This document shows positions 1-8,839 of a DNA stretch of 64,000 bases, one piece after another. Source of the DNA: Planctomycetota bacterium (GTDB taxonomy: Bacteria; Planctomycetota; UBA1135; JACQFD01); NCBI GenBank assembly GCA_016200225.1, contig JACQFD010000040.1, forward strand, positions 62,001 through 126,000, in the 5' to 3' direction. The notes beneath the pieces were generated by a model, which was not told where the DNA came from, ran no database searches, and worked only from the letters and a program-made list of their open reading frames with translations. The position numbers and the translations under genes were made by a program. Within the stretch, counting starts at the first letter, position 1. Each line of letters begins with the position of its first letter.

Positions 1-2
1 AT

Positions 3-350
3 ATCGCATGGGCGCCCCTGCTCCCGACGGGACTCTCGGCGTTCTCGCTGGGACGATACACGGGCCCGATTGCCGTGTTCCCCGGCAACGAATCGATCAG
101 TCTTTACATCGGCGTCTCGCAAGCGCCCGATCCCTGCGGTACTAATTTTCCGGTCCACATCGTGACGGGCGTCGGAACCGTTACGTCGTCGGTCGGAATT
201 GTACATTCCCTCGCCGCGTCCGCGCCGGTTATTACCAATCAATTCCTCGACCTCGAGGACATGATGGTGTTGATCGCCGGACCTCCGTACATCGGAATCG
301 GAATTGGAGGTCTTTTCCTTTCGCCGATGCTTTGGTCTCTCAACTTCTAA
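3..350 (+). CDS. C-terminal part of a secreted-type protein (truncated by window edge)
   Basis: The reading frame is open from the first bases of the window to a TAA at 348-350, so only the last ~115 residues are visible and the true start lies to the left. The visible part is rich in Gly, Pro, Ile, Thr and Ser, with alternating hydrophobic residues typical of beta-sandwich or propeller domains of exported proteins. It has two Cys and ends with an aromatic residue. I do not recognise a family. A strong terminator follows 20 bases after the stop, which confirms that the frame and the 3' end are real. Style resembles the C-terminal domains of the secreted proteins at 39.6-44.9 kb, but I can show no clear homology. 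Confidence 0.6.
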   Translation: MAWAPLLPTGLSAFSLGRYTGPIAVFPGNESISLYIGVSQAPDPCGTNFPVHIVTGVGTVTSSVGIVHSLAASAPVITNQFLDLEDMMVLIAGPPYIGIGIGGLFLSPMLWSLNF

Positions 351-369
351 TAAATAGAAGCTGATTCGA

Positions 370-401
370 CGGGCGGAACATCGCGTTCCGCCCGTTTTTT
401 T
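370..401 (+). terminator. Rho-independent terminator
   Basis: A perfect 10-bp stem (370-379 pairing with 385-394, cgggcggaac/gttccgcccg) with a 5-base loop is followed directly by seven T. It lies just after the truncated plus-strand gene. There is no T run on the minus side, so it serves the plus strand and does not terminate the dus gene that converges on it. Confidence 0.93.
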
Positions 402-415
402 AATTATACTAAACT

Positions 416-1501
416 CTAACCGCCGCCCGGCTCGGGCAACGGCAGCGGACCGTCCTTCGGCGGAGGTACGGGCGACGGCGGAACATCGCCCTCAAAGTGA
501 AAGTGCGCTCTTGTTAATGAAATGAGGCCCTCGCGCGTGCAAACGCGCACGCAACCTTCGCGAAAACGCGCGCCGCCGGGGACTCCGCGAGAAAAGTCCG
601 CCGCCAGACGGCGCATCATGCGCATTCCCGTCGTTTCGCCGTACAGCGTGACGACGCCTTCCATCAATTCCAACAATAGGCCGCCGATTTCGGCTGGCGA
701 TGGTTGGGCCGGCGGCTGCGCACCGGCAAGCATCGCCTCGATTTGTTGAAATATCCACGGGCGCCCGAGCGCGCCGCGCGCGATCGCGATGCCGTCGACT
801 CCGGTGGATTGAAACATATCGAGCGCCTCCGCGGGGGAGTCGACGTCGCCGTTGCCAAAAACGGGAATATGAACATTACTCTTAACTTCGGCGATCAAAC
901 GGCGATCGGCGCGGCCCGTATACAATTGCTCGCGCGTCCTCCCGTGAACCGTGAGGGCGGCGACCCCGGCGCTCTCGAGCGCCCGCGCGACTTCGGGAGC
1001 GTTTTTATGAGCATCGCTCCAGCCGGCGCGGATCTTTACAGTTACGGGAATCGGACTCGAACGCACCATGCGTTCCATGACGCGGGCCGCGTCGGCGGGT
1101 TGATTCATCAGCGCGCACCCGGCGCCGCCGCTTGTTATCTTTGGAACCGGACAGCCCATGTTGACATCCACAATTTGGAATCCGAGATCGGCGACAATGC
1201 GCGTGCTCTCGGAAAGCGATTCCGGATCATTACCAAAAACCTGCGCCGCCGCCGGCGTCTCGTCGTCCGCGCGGTCCAGAAGTCGGCGCGTTTTTTCGTT
1301 GCCCACGGCGAGGGCTCGCGCGCTCACCATTTCCGTCGTCGTCAGCGAGGCGCCGTAGCGGCGCGCGAGAACGCGGTACGCCGTATTCGAGAATCCCGCC
1401 ATCGGCGCGAGCGCGAGCCGGCCCGGAATGATCACGTTTCCGATCGAGAACGACGGAGCACTCTTCGCGGGCGGTACTGGATTCGCTAAATGTTGGGACA
1501 T
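416..1501 (-). CDS. dus: tRNA-dihydrouridine synthase (Dus family)
   Basis: A 361-residue cytoplasmic flavoenzyme that reduces uridine in the D-loop of tRNA to dihydrouridine using FMN and NAD(P)H. The N-terminal TIM-barrel signature LALAPMAGFSN (about residues 29-39) and the motif DVNMGCP carrying the expected catalytic Cys (about residue 117) are present, as is the FMN phosphate-site region GNGDV...GVDGIAIARGALGRPWIF. Length fits DusB/NifR3-type enzymes. The C-terminal tail is Pro/Gly-rich and looks disordered. The gene is divergent from the HEAT lipoprotein gene with a gap of only 26 bases. Substrate position (DusA/B/C specificity) cannot be read from sequence alone. Confidence 0.93.
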   Translation of the reverse strand: MSQHLANPVPPAKSAPSFSIGNVIIPGRLALAPMAGFSNTAYRVLARRYGASLTTTEMVSARALAVGNEKTRRLLDRADDETPAAAQVFGNDPESLSESTRIVADLGFQIVDVNMGCPVPKITSGGAGCALMNQPADAARVMERMVRSSPIPVTVKIRAGWSDAHKNAPEVARALESAGVAALTVHGRTREQLYTGRADRRLIAEVKSNVHIPVFGNGDVDSPAEALDMFQSTGVDGIAIARGALGRPWIFQQIEAMLAGAQPPAQPSPAEIGGLLLELMEGVVTLYGETTGMRMMRRLAADFSRGVPGGARFREGCVRVCTREGLISLTRAHFHFEGDVPPSPVPPPKDGPLPLPEPGGG

Positions 1502-1527
1502 ACTGCACGGAACAAACTAAACACCGA

Positions 1528-3276
1528 ATGACCATAACCGAGACCCGCCGCCGCGCACCCTTTCTGTTGCTCATGGCGATGGCTGTCGCCTGCGACCACG
1601 GCGAAACAAGCGCACTATCGTCGCCCGCGAACGCGCCGCCGCCTCCCAAGACAAATGCAATGCTGGCGTCGTCGCCAGCGCCTTCCGCCGCGACGAAACC
1701 GTCGTCCGCGGAATTGTTACAATCCGCTTCGCGCCCGAGTCTGCTCGCGGATACGTTAAAATCGCTTCCGATCCTTCCGGAATTGTATGATCTTGACCCG
1801 GGCAATCTCAATGCGCGGTACGCGGAAAAATTAGTAAAGGGAAGTCTCGACGCCAAGAATTTCGCCATTCGAGAACTCGGCGCCGCGGGAGAGGAGGCGG
1901 CGCTCGAAATACTTCGAATTCTGGAGCCAATCGTCGACGATCCGCAACAGTTCGGCGCCATTTCGAATTGTGCACAGGCGCTTTCGGCTACAAAAACGAA
2001 GAATCAAAATGCCGTCAAGCTGCTCGTGCGCGCACTTGGCAATCCCTCGGGCACGGCACGGTCCGACGCGGCGCGGGCGCTCGGAGAATTAAAGAATCCG
2101 CTCGCGCTTCCGGCGCTCAAGGCCGCGTTTGCGGTCAACGAACTCTCGGTTCGCAAAATTATCGTTCACGCGATCGGTTTGATCGATGCTCCCGACGCGG
2201 ACGCGACGCTCGCCGAAATTGCCCAATCCGAAACCATTGCATTCGAATTCCGCAAGACGGCGATGGAGTCGCTCGCGCAGCGGCCCATAAAGAATGCGGA
2301 AGAGCACTTGAGAAAGTGTTTAAATTTGCCGACGCCGTTCGGCGAGGCGGCGGCATTCGGATTGGTGCCGACGCGCGATCCCGAAATATTAAAGAAGGTC
2401 CGCGCCATCGCCGTCGATCCAACCAATCTTCTGTGCGCCGCCGCGTCGATCCAGCTCGCGCGCATTCAAGATTATTCAGGGGCGATTCATAATTTACGTT
2501 CCGCGGACAATCAGGTGCGCCTGATCGCCGGACTTGTATCTATTCGCGAGGGCGTTTCGAGCGGTCCTCCGACGGGGGAGTCGCTCGAACAAGTCCGCGC
2601 CGCGCTTCGAAGTAAAGTAAACGATGCCGACCTGCAGGTCCGCGTCGAATCGATCCGCTTATTGATAATGCTCGGCGAGCGTCCGGATCTCGCGGCCGAT
2701 CTTGAAAATCTGAAATCAAACGAACCCGCGCGCATTTCGCAGGGATTGGATGTTTTAACAGACGTCATGATCGCGGATCCGGTCGCGGTCCAGCCTATTA
2801 TTGAAAAACTGGAAGCGGCGCCCCTCAACCGCAAAGCCGGATACATTCAGGCCCTTGGACGCTTGCGGGATCCGAGGGGCGTCCCTGCGCTTTTGAAGTA
2901 TCTGACGGGCGGCGAAATCCAGTTGGTCGAAAACATCCCGCTTCATGAATATGCGGCCATTCAATTGTCTAATTTGGGCGAGGCCGGATTTGAAGCATTG
3001 AGCCGCGCGATCGAATCGGAAAAGGATCCGGAGAGACGCCTTGGACTCGTGCGCGGACTCACATACTTTACAATTCCGCGCGATGGCGTTTCCGCGCTGC
3101 TGCGGCGCGTTGCATCCAACCGAAGCGATCATCCCGAAGTGCGCGCGATCGCGCTGCGATTTATTCCAACATTCGAGAAATCCGCCGGCGCCGCCGTCCT
3201 GAAGCGGCTTCTCGAGTCCGAACCCGATTTCGGGGTTCGCAAACTCATCAATTGGCTATTGTATACGTATTATTAA
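1528..3276 (+). CDS. HEAT-repeat putative lipoprotein
   Basis: 582 residues. The N-terminus has basic residues (TRRR), a hydrophobic stretch and MAVAC, a plausible though imperfect lipobox with Cys22. A Pro/Ala/Ser linker follows. From about residue 100 to the end the protein is built of two-helix HEAT-like units with recurring patterns such as ARALGELKNPLALPALKAAF and LGRLRDPRGVPALLKYL. HEAT solenoids are binding scaffolds, so a partner is expected but cannot be named. It converges on the pilin-like gene with a 10-base gap. One of four exported HEAT proteins in the window. Confidence 0.8.
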   Translation: MTITETRRRAPFLLLMAMAVACDHGETSALSSPANAPPPPKTNAMLASSPAPSAATKPSSAELLQSASRPSLLADTLKSLPILPELYDLDPGNLNARYAEKLVKGSLDAKNFAIRELGAAGEEAALEILRILEPIVDDPQQFGAISNCAQALSATKTKNQNAVKLLVRALGNPSGTARSDAARALGELKNPLALPALKAAFAVNELSVRKIIVHAIGLIDAPDADATLAEIAQSETIAFEFRKTAMESLAQRPIKNAEEHLRKCLNLPTPFGEAAAFGLVPTRDPEILKKVRAIAVDPTNLLCAAASIQLARIQDYSGAIHNLRSADNQVRLIAGLVSIREGVSSGPPTGESLEQVRAALRSKVNDADLQVRVESIRLLIMLGERPDLAADLENLKSNEPARISQGLDVLTDVMIADPVAVQPIIEKLEAAPLNRKAGYIQALGRLRDPRGVPALLKYLTGGEIQLVENIPLHEYAAIQLSNLGEAGFEALSRAIESEKDPERRLGLVRGLTYFTIPRDGVSALLRRVASNRSDHPEVRAIALRFIPTFEKSAGAAVLKRLLESEPDFGVRKLINWLLYTYY

Positions 3277-3286
3277 ATTGTAAGCA

Positions 3287-4081
3287 TCAGTTCAAGCTGG
3301 CCGAAACGATTTCCCACATGTCGCCGTCCATGCCGCGCTCGGCAATGGGGCGGGCATTCGCGGGCAGTGTATTTATCGGCAATGTATTTGTAGGCAGTGT
3401 ATTCACAGACACACTGCCGGCCGCCGCGTTTTTCGCATAATCCTCCGAGCGGGCTGCATCAAATCGCGGACGATTCTCGAGGCCGGAATATCCGCGCACA
3501 ATATTCTTGGACTCGAGAACACCCGGTGAAGACGGGACGCGCAACAAACCGGAAGGATCGATTGCAAATGCGCTCGAACCGCTGCGTCCGTATTCGAGCG
3601 GCCACGCGTAAATGATAAATCCATTCTTCGCGGTGTCCGCGTCGACCGCCGCGGGGTCGGGAACCGGGTCGCCGGATTTTACAGAATAGTAAATTTGAAA
3701 GACGTAACCGTGCTTCACGAGCAACCGGCCGTTTTCATAAACATTGGCATCTTCGAGATTGAGTCCCGAACGCGTCAATTCGCTCCAGTTTCCGAATCGC
3801 GGTTTGCCGAGACTATTTGTAGCAATATCTTTTTCGCGGAATCGAATCTCAAAATCCCTCGCTCGTAGCAGCGTCTCGATCGCGCTCTCGGTGTTGCTAA
3901 CCAAAGTGAGGCCGCGCAGCACCGGAACCGTCAGTCCCGCGATAACCAGCGCGCCCGCGATCAAGATCAGGAGTTCAATGACCGAAAACCCGGCGCACTG
4001 CCGATTGGCGCACTGCCGATTGGCGCACTGCCGATTGGCGCGCCGGTCTGAAGCTTTCATCTCGCGAATTTGTTGATGCAC
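3287..4081 (-). CDS. Type IV pilin-like / pseudopilin with pentapeptide repeats at both ends
   Basis: 264 residues. The prepilin peptidase signature is clear: CAG|FSVIELLILIAG, with Gly31, cleavage before Phe32, Glu at +5 and a long hydrophobic helix after it, as in type IV pilins and type II secretion pseudopilins. The leader is unusually long (31 residues) and contains three perfect copies of NRQCA (residues 16-30), which processing would remove. The C-terminal region contains three NTLP[T/I/A] units. The listed start is GTG at 4081. An ATG at 4060 gives a 24-residue leader and is also possible. No pilus or secretion genes lie beside it, so whether it is assembled into a fibre is unknown. 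Confidence 0.75.
   Translation of the reverse strand: MHQQIREMKASDRRANRQCANRQCANRQCAGFSVIELLILIAGALVIAGLTVPVLRGLTLVSNTESAIETLLRARDFEIRFREKDIATNSLGKPRFGNWSELTRSGLNLEDANVYENGRLLVKHGYVFQIYYSVKSGDPVPDPAAVDADTAKNGFIIYAWPLEYGRSGSSAFAIDPSGLLRVPSSPGVLESKNIVRGYSGLENRPRFDAARSEDYAKNAAAGSVSVNTLPTNTLPINTLPANARPIAERGMDGDMWEIVSASLN
3363..3407. repeat. Imperfect 15-bp tandem repeat, 3 units
   Basis: Three 15-base units beginning ggcaGTGTATT / ggcaATGTATT / ggcaGTGTATT lie at 3363, 3378 and 3393 within the 3' end of the pilin-like gene. They encode NTLPx pentapeptides on the minus strand. The unit is a multiple of three, so copy-number change would keep the frame. Confidence 0.85.
3992..4036. repeat. Perfect 15-bp tandem repeat, 3 units
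   Basis: Three identical copies of ggcgcactgccgatt lie at 3992, 4007 and 4022 within the leader-coding part of the pilin-like gene. They encode NRQCA on the minus strand. Identity of all three copies suggests recent slippage-type expansion. Confidence 0.95.
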
Positions 4082-4136
4082 GCGTCCGATAATACCGAAA
4101 AAATACGTCTGTTAAATATGTAGAATTCGGAAAATC

Positions 4137-5495
4137 ATGATCCAGCGGCGCGTTTTCCCCGAATCATTTGTAAAGAACGACGCGGGCCGATGCGCGTGCG
4201 GGATTGTCGAGCGCCTGCGCGCGGCGGGATTCGAATCGTGGCTTGCCGGCGGCTGCGTTCGCGATGCCTCGCTCGGAATCGTAGCAAGCGAATTCGACGT
4301 CGCCACGTCCGCGCTTCCGGCGCAGGTGATGCGGATTTTTGACAAAGTCGTCGAGACGGGCGTTCGCTACGGAACGGTGACCGTTCTCGAAGGCGATTGT
4401 AAAGTCGAGGTCACTACCTTTCGCGCCGAAGGAGAATACCGCGATGCGCGGCACCCGGGATCGTTAGTTTTCGGCGTTTCCGCCGAGGAGGACGCCAAGC
4501 GCCGCGATTTTACGATCAATGCGCTTTTCGGCGATCCGGTCGAGAATTGCGTCATCGATTACGTCGGTGGACTCTCCGATCTCGATGCGCGGCTGCTCCG
4601 CACCGTGGGCGTTCCCGGCGATCGATTCGAAGAAGACGCGCTTCGCCTGCTCCGCGGCGTTCGATTCGCCGCGCGATTTAACTTAACAATCGAACGAGAC
4701 ACCGAATCGGCGATGCGGATGCGGCCCCATTTGTTAAGAAAACTTTCCGCCGAGCGCGTCGGCGCCGAATTGATAAAAATGCTGACGGGGCCGCATCCGG
4801 GCGCCGCGTTGCGCATGCTCGAACAATTTCAGTTCGTCGACGAATTCTTGCCGGAAGCGGGGGCGATGCGCGGAGTGCCGCAACCCGCCAAATTTCATCC
4901 CGAGGGCAACGTCTGGGTTCACACCGTCGACGTCGTCGAGCGCATCGAACCGAAAACTCCCGTTCTCGTACTCTCCGCATTGTTTCACGATGTCGGAAAA
5001 GTAAGAACGCTCACATGGTCCGATCGCATCCGTTTTCACGGACACGAACCGGTTTCTTGCGAAATCTCGGACGCGCGCATGCGGCAATTGAGATATTCGA
5101 ACGACATCATCGACGAAGTCCACGATCTGGTCGCCGAGCACATCCACATCGGCGGATTTCAGAAATGGCGGCGCGCGAAGCAACTGCGGTTTCTGGCAAA
5201 AGCGAATATTGACGATCATTTATCGTTGCATTTGGCCGATTGCAGCTCGTCGCACGGCGCGCTCGAGAATTATCATTACATGAAGGCCGAATTGCAAAAA
5301 TTGCGCGATCATCCTCCGCAGGCCGTCAGGCGCCTGCTGCTCGACGGCCGCGATTTGTTAAATGCCGGCTATCGGCAGGGGCCGAATTTCAAAACGATGC
5401 TCGAAGCCCTCCGCGACGCGGAACTCGAGGAAAAGATCGCGACGCGCGAGGAGGCGCTGGCGTTTCTCGCGAAGAATTTTCCCGTTTCAGGATAA
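4137..5495 (+). CDS. cca: CCA tRNA nucleotidyltransferase / poly(A) polymerase family with HD domain
   Basis: 452 residues. Class II nucleotidyltransferase that adds or repairs the 3' CCA of tRNAs. Visible are the nucleotide-binding GGCVRD (residues 38-43), the metal-binding region EFDVAT (52-57), the RRDFTINAL motif, the GDRFEEDALRLLRGVRFAAR motif and a C-terminal HD domain with FHDVGK near residue 282. The first metal ligand is Glu where the family usually has Asp (DxD), which is noteworthy. Two bacterial enzymes sometimes split the C- and A-adding activities, and this one gene cannot tell which applies. The one tRNA in the window already encodes its CCA, so repair is at least one likely role. 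Confidence 0.92.
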   Translation: MIQRRVFPESFVKNDAGRCACGIVERLRAAGFESWLAGGCVRDASLGIVASEFDVATSALPAQVMRIFDKVVETGVRYGTVTVLEGDCKVEVTTFRAEGEYRDARHPGSLVFGVSAEEDAKRRDFTINALFGDPVENCVIDYVGGLSDLDARLLRTVGVPGDRFEEDALRLLRGVRFAARFNLTIERDTESAMRMRPHLLRKLSAERVGAELIKMLTGPHPGAALRMLEQFQFVDEFLPEAGAMRGVPQPAKFHPEGNVWVHTVDVVERIEPKTPVLVLSALFHDVGKVRTLTWSDRIRFHGHEPVSCEISDARMRQLRYSNDIIDEVHDLVAEHIHIGGFQKWRRAKQLRFLAKANIDDHLSLHLADCSSSHGALENYHYMKAELQKLRDHPPQAVRRLLLDGRDLLNAGYRQGPNFKTMLEALRDAELEEKIATREEALAFLAKNFPVSG

Positions 5496-5549
5496 TCGCG
5501 CGCGCGACGATAAGAGTTGCAATCCTTTTTTTGTGGAGAGGGAGGCACC

Positions 5550-5909
5550 ATGCCGTCGGACAACCAGGACTTTCAAAACTTTCGGCGCAGCCGCGATATA
5601 AAGAATCTCGAGGGCCGTCTCCGCAATCGCATGGAAATCGCGAGAGACGAAATCGCGAAACAGATTGCTTGCTCCGAAGCCGCCGAAGAGATCGAACGGC
5701 GCGTAATGAACGAAATGCGCGAGTTTTTTACAGAAGCGTCGCGTCTCGCCGCGCAGGTGCTCGCCGAAATCCACCGTCGCCGTACGGAAGCGCTCGACAG
5801 CCGCATCGAGGAGGAAATTGATACATTCTTCGAGGATACGAAACAACACGCCATGCGCACGCTCGACGAAATCCGCCGGGCGGCGGCGGCCGAAGCGCCG
5901 AAAGAGTAA
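5550..5909 (+). CDS. Small charged coiled-coil protein of unknown function
   Basis: 119 residues from the ATG at 5550, chosen because a strong purine-rich ribosome site (ggagagggagg, 5535-5545) stands four bases before it. An upstream in-frame ATG at 5517 would put this ribosome site inside the coding region. The sequence is almost entirely helical and rich in Glu, Arg and Ala, with heptad-like spacing (for example EIAKQIACSEAAEEIERRV), so a long coiled coil is expected. There is no signal peptide or membrane segment. It follows cca by 54 bases. No family recognised. Confidence 0.75.
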   Translation: MPSDNQDFQNFRRSRDIKNLEGRLRNRMEIARDEIAKQIACSEAAEEIERRVMNEMREFFTEASRLAAQVLAEIHRRRTEALDSRIEEEIDTFFEDTKQHAMRTLDEIRRAAAAEAPKE

Positions 5910-5937
5910 ATTTAACGAAACCGAATGTAAAGTTAAC

Positions 5938-6891
5938 TTACGTCGGCGGAATCCAACGCGAAAGAATCCGCGACGCGACGTAACCGGCGCCGCAGACGAC
6001 CGCGAATTCGGGCGCGCCGCAACTGTAACAAACGAGCGCTTGATAAATCATCGTCGAACGCAGACTCGCGCCGACGACCTGGCCGACGCGGTCGGGCGTC
6101 CACGGACGCGATGGGCCTAAAATTACAGATAACGGTTCGACGAACGGAATCCACGCGAGTTGCCAGACCGGACTCCAAAGATCGTAGGTCGCCCAGGTAA
6201 TTCCCGCGACGGCAAAACATCCGCCGAGCCACGATCGAAGTTTACTAAACGGGCGGTCTTCGTTAATGGCAAAGATCGAAAGTCCCATGATCGCCGCTCC
6301 GTAGCCGGCGACGGCGGCAAAGACCTGCGTTTCGTCGCACGACATCGCGGATGGGTAGTAATCCAAATTAGGATCTACATAATCCAGCGCGGCGACGCCG
6401 GCGAGTACGTTCAGCGCGCGCGCGCAGCCTAAGAATAATGGCCCGGCCCACGATCCGCGTTTCGACGCGAAATTATATAAATAAACGACGGCCGCGAGCG
6501 GCAGGATGACCTTCCAATTGGATGCCGGAATCGAACACGCCAGCGCGCCGATCGTTAATAACACTCCCCATGCAATCGCTTCGCGCACGGACACGGCGCC
6601 CGACGGAATCGGCCGCCCGGGCCGAGTTTTTGTATCTTCCGCGCGGTCCGCGAGATCGTTTAGAACCATACCCGCGTGATAGATACAAACCGACGCCGCG
6701 ATCGCGAATATTAATTTAATAAAATCCCACGGCAGCGCCGGGTCTTGCGGCGAACGGAACCCCGCACGCAAATTCACCCGCGAAATCGCCGCACCCGCGA
6801 GCACGTCGGCGATCGGCGAAGGAAAATTACTAAAACGCAGAAGCCGCAGGCGCGCGCCAAGTCGCGTCGAGCCGAATTCAACCGCGGCCAT
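5938..6891 (-). CDS. UbiA-family membrane prenyltransferase
   Basis: 317 residues with about eight or nine hydrophobic segments. The first Asp-rich motif NDLADRAED (residues 78-86), followed by TKTRPGRPIPSG, is the signature of UbiA-type prenyltransferases that join a polyprenyl diphosphate to an aromatic or other acceptor. YNFASKR is a poor second motif. It is the last gene of a dxr-rseP-UbiA operon, 12 bases after rseP. The neighbouring dxr supplies isoprenoid precursors, so a role in quinone or another prenylated lipid is reasonable, and the window also encodes a menaquinone-type succinate dehydrogenase. The acceptor substrate cannot be decided. The second Asp-rich motif looks weak, which leaves some doubt about standard catalysis. 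Confidence 0.8.
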   Translation of the reverse strand: MAAVEFGSTRLGARLRLLRFSNFPSPIADVLAGAAISRVNLRAGFRSPQDPALPWDFIKLIFAIAASVCIYHAGMVLNDLADRAEDTKTRPGRPIPSGAVSVREAIAWGVLLTIGALACSIPASNWKVILPLAAVVYLYNFASKRGSWAGPLFLGCARALNVLAGVAALDYVDPNLDYYPSAMSCDETQVFAAVAGYGAAIMGLSIFAINEDRPFSKLRSWLGGCFAVAGITWATYDLWSPVWQLAWIPFVEPLSVILGPSRPWTPDRVGQVVGASLRSTMIYQALVCYSCGAPEFAVVCGAGYVASRILSRWIPPT

Positions 6892-6903
6892 TTGGTTTAT
6901 TAA

Positions 6904-8820
6904 TTAAAAAATGCCGAAGAAGACGCGGCGGACGTCCTGAAACGTCACCCACACCATCAGTGTAATTAACAAAAAGATGCCGACCGTCTGCGACGCGCCG
7001 ATCACGCGGTCGGAGACGGGCGAACCCTTGATCGCCTCGACGACGACAAAAAATATGTTGCCTCCGTCGAGCAGCGGAATCGGCAGTAAATTAATCAATG
7101 CGAGGTTCAGCGAAATGATCGCCAGGAAGAATAATAATCGGACGAACCCCTCGTGCGCCACTTGATAGGTCGTGACCGCGATCAGGATCGGCCCGTTCAC
7201 GGTCTTGCTCGCGGAGACCTGCCCGAGCGCGATTTTTTTGAGTACGAGGATGATTTGTTTAATAAACCGCGTCGATGCCGTGAACCCGAGCCGCATGGCT
7301 TCGCCGAGATCGGTCGCTTGTAATAAAAACTTGTCGTCGATCGCGGTGAATCCGAAATCGGGGCTCGACGTCTCGGCGAGTTCGACGGTTTTTGTTAAGT
7401 GTTGGACGGCGTCTCCGGATTCGCGCTCGATTTCCACCGTGACACGCGGCGTTTTCGCGCCGGATACCGCTTTCAATACGGATTCCCACGCGGGCGTCGG
7501 CATGTCGCCGATCTTTAAGATTCGATCGCCCGATTCGATTCCGGCTTTTTCGGCGGCGGAACCGCGGTGGACGTAAACGCGCGTCGTCGGATCCGCGCCC
7601 TCGTTGAGCGCGAGTCCTTCGACGAATTCCGCGCGCTCCTGATCGTTGCATTCGGTTTTTAATTTAAGTGTTTGAACGCCGCGTTTGACGACGCAGGCGA
7701 TCTCGCGCGAGCCCGCGACGGCTTCGGATACATTCTGGGGCGCGACGAGCGCCCGGTCGTTCAATTGTAAGATTCGATCGCCCGTCTTCAGAGCGAGCCG
7801 TTCGAAAATCTTAAGATCGCGAACCGCTTTTACGCAATCCCGCGCCGTGTAAACGCCGAGAATCGGCCGCTGCGTGTCCTTGACCGGGCGCGGCACGACG
7901 GCGATTCCCGCCGGATTTGTTATATTAGCGATTTCCGTGCCCGTGCGCGGCGGCGATTCCCGCCCCGGCAGGAAATGTAGTTTAGGCTGCTTTCCCGCGG
8001 GCTCGTTCGCGCGTTCGACGAGCATATTCATAAAATGCGCGTCGACTGGGGCGTCGTCGAGCCCGATCAGCACGTCGCCCGTGCGCGCTCCTGCGTCGAA
8101 CGCGGCGCTCCCTTCGCGGACGTGCACGGGAAAACCCACAATCCTCCTGCCGGCCGCATTGGTAACAATTTCCGTTTTATTACCATTGTCGATGCCAAGA
8201 TAAGGCGTACCGCGCTCTTCCAAGTATTCGGACGGGATGGAAAGCGTGCGGCTGCGAAATTCGCCGGGATTATCCGGCGCAGGTTCCTCCAATTTTAATG
8301 TTATCGGCGACGCCGCGAGGGCCACCTCGATCGGAATCTGATCGAAGGAATCGATGCGGACGCCGTTGATTTCTTTAATAATACTTCCCGGAACGATGCG
8401 CGCATGCCAGGCGGGACTTCCCGGGGTGACGTAGCCGACGACGGGAGGCAGCGAGGGCAGGCCCCAGAAGTAAACAATCGGAAATATAATAAATGCAATG
8501 ATAAAATTCATCAAAACGCCGGCGCTATAAACGAAGAATCGGCGCAGCGGCGATTTGCGCGCGAGCGAACCCTCGGACGGGCCGTCGTCGTTTTCGCCGA
8601 TTTCACCGGCCATGCGGACGTAGCCGCCGACCGGAATCCACGAAATCCGGAAATCGCAACCGTTTCTTACAAATCCCGCGAGCCGGGGACCGTAGCCGAG
8701 CGAAAAAACATAACAATCGACTCCGCACCAGCGCGCCGCGAGAAAGTGCCCGAGTTCGTGAATAAATATTAAGAATCCGAAGCCGAAAACGGATTGAAGA
8801 ATCGTTACGAGAGTGTCCAC
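6904..8820 (-). CDS. rseP: Site-2 intramembrane metalloprotease RseP with several PDZ domains
   Basis: 638 residues, clearly longer than the usual ~450. The zinc site HELGH (residues 21-25) sits in the first membrane helix, and the second conserved motif LINLLPIPLLDGG is near residue 575 before the last helices. Between them are several PDZ-like modules (for example YLGIDN..., GDVLIGLDDAPV, GDRILQLNDRAL, GDRILKIGDMPTP), suggesting three or more PDZ units instead of two. RseP cleaves anti-sigma factors and remnant signal peptides within the inner membrane. It lies 19 bases after dxr, the common bacterial order. The extra PDZ region may tune substrate selection, which is an inference. Confidence 0.92.
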   Translation of the reverse strand: MDTLVTILQSVFGFGFLIFIHELGHFLAARWCGVDCYVFSLGYGPRLAGFVRNGCDFRISWIPVGGYVRMAGEIGENDDGPSEGSLARKSPLRRFFVYSAGVLMNFIIAFIIFPIVYFWGLPSLPPVVGYVTPGSPAWHARIVPGSIIKEINGVRIDSFDQIPIEVALAASPITLKLEEPAPDNPGEFRSRTLSIPSEYLEERGTPYLGIDNGNKTEIVTNAAGRRIVGFPVHVREGSAAFDAGARTGDVLIGLDDAPVDAHFMNMLVERANEPAGKQPKLHFLPGRESPPRTGTEIANITNPAGIAVVPRPVKDTQRPILGVYTARDCVKAVRDLKIFERLALKTGDRILQLNDRALVAPQNVSEAVAGSREIACVVKRGVQTLKLKTECNDQERAEFVEGLALNEGADPTTRVYVHRGSAAEKAGIESGDRILKIGDMPTPAWESVLKAVSGAKTPRVTVEIERESGDAVQHLTKTVELAETSSPDFGFTAIDDKFLLQATDLGEAMRLGFTASTRFIKQIILVLKKIALGQVSASKTVNGPILIAVTTYQVAHEGFVRLLFFLAIISLNLALINLLPIPLLDGGNIFFVVVEAIKGSPVSDRVIGASQTVGIFLLITLMVWVTFQDVRRVFFGIF

Positions 8821-8839
8821 GGGGCGATGTTTCTATTCT

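Noticed and set aside
704-1489. 261-codon plus-strand open frame opposite dus
   Set aside because: It is antisense to a clearly recognised tRNA-dihydrouridine synthase, is Arg-rich and has no domain or ribosome site. GC-rich genes throw such frames routinely.
3992-4036. Three identical spaced-looking units as a possible CRISPR array
   Set aside because: Units are contiguous, 15 bases long, without spacers, in frame within a pilin-like gene, and no cas genes are present. They are a coding tandem repeat.
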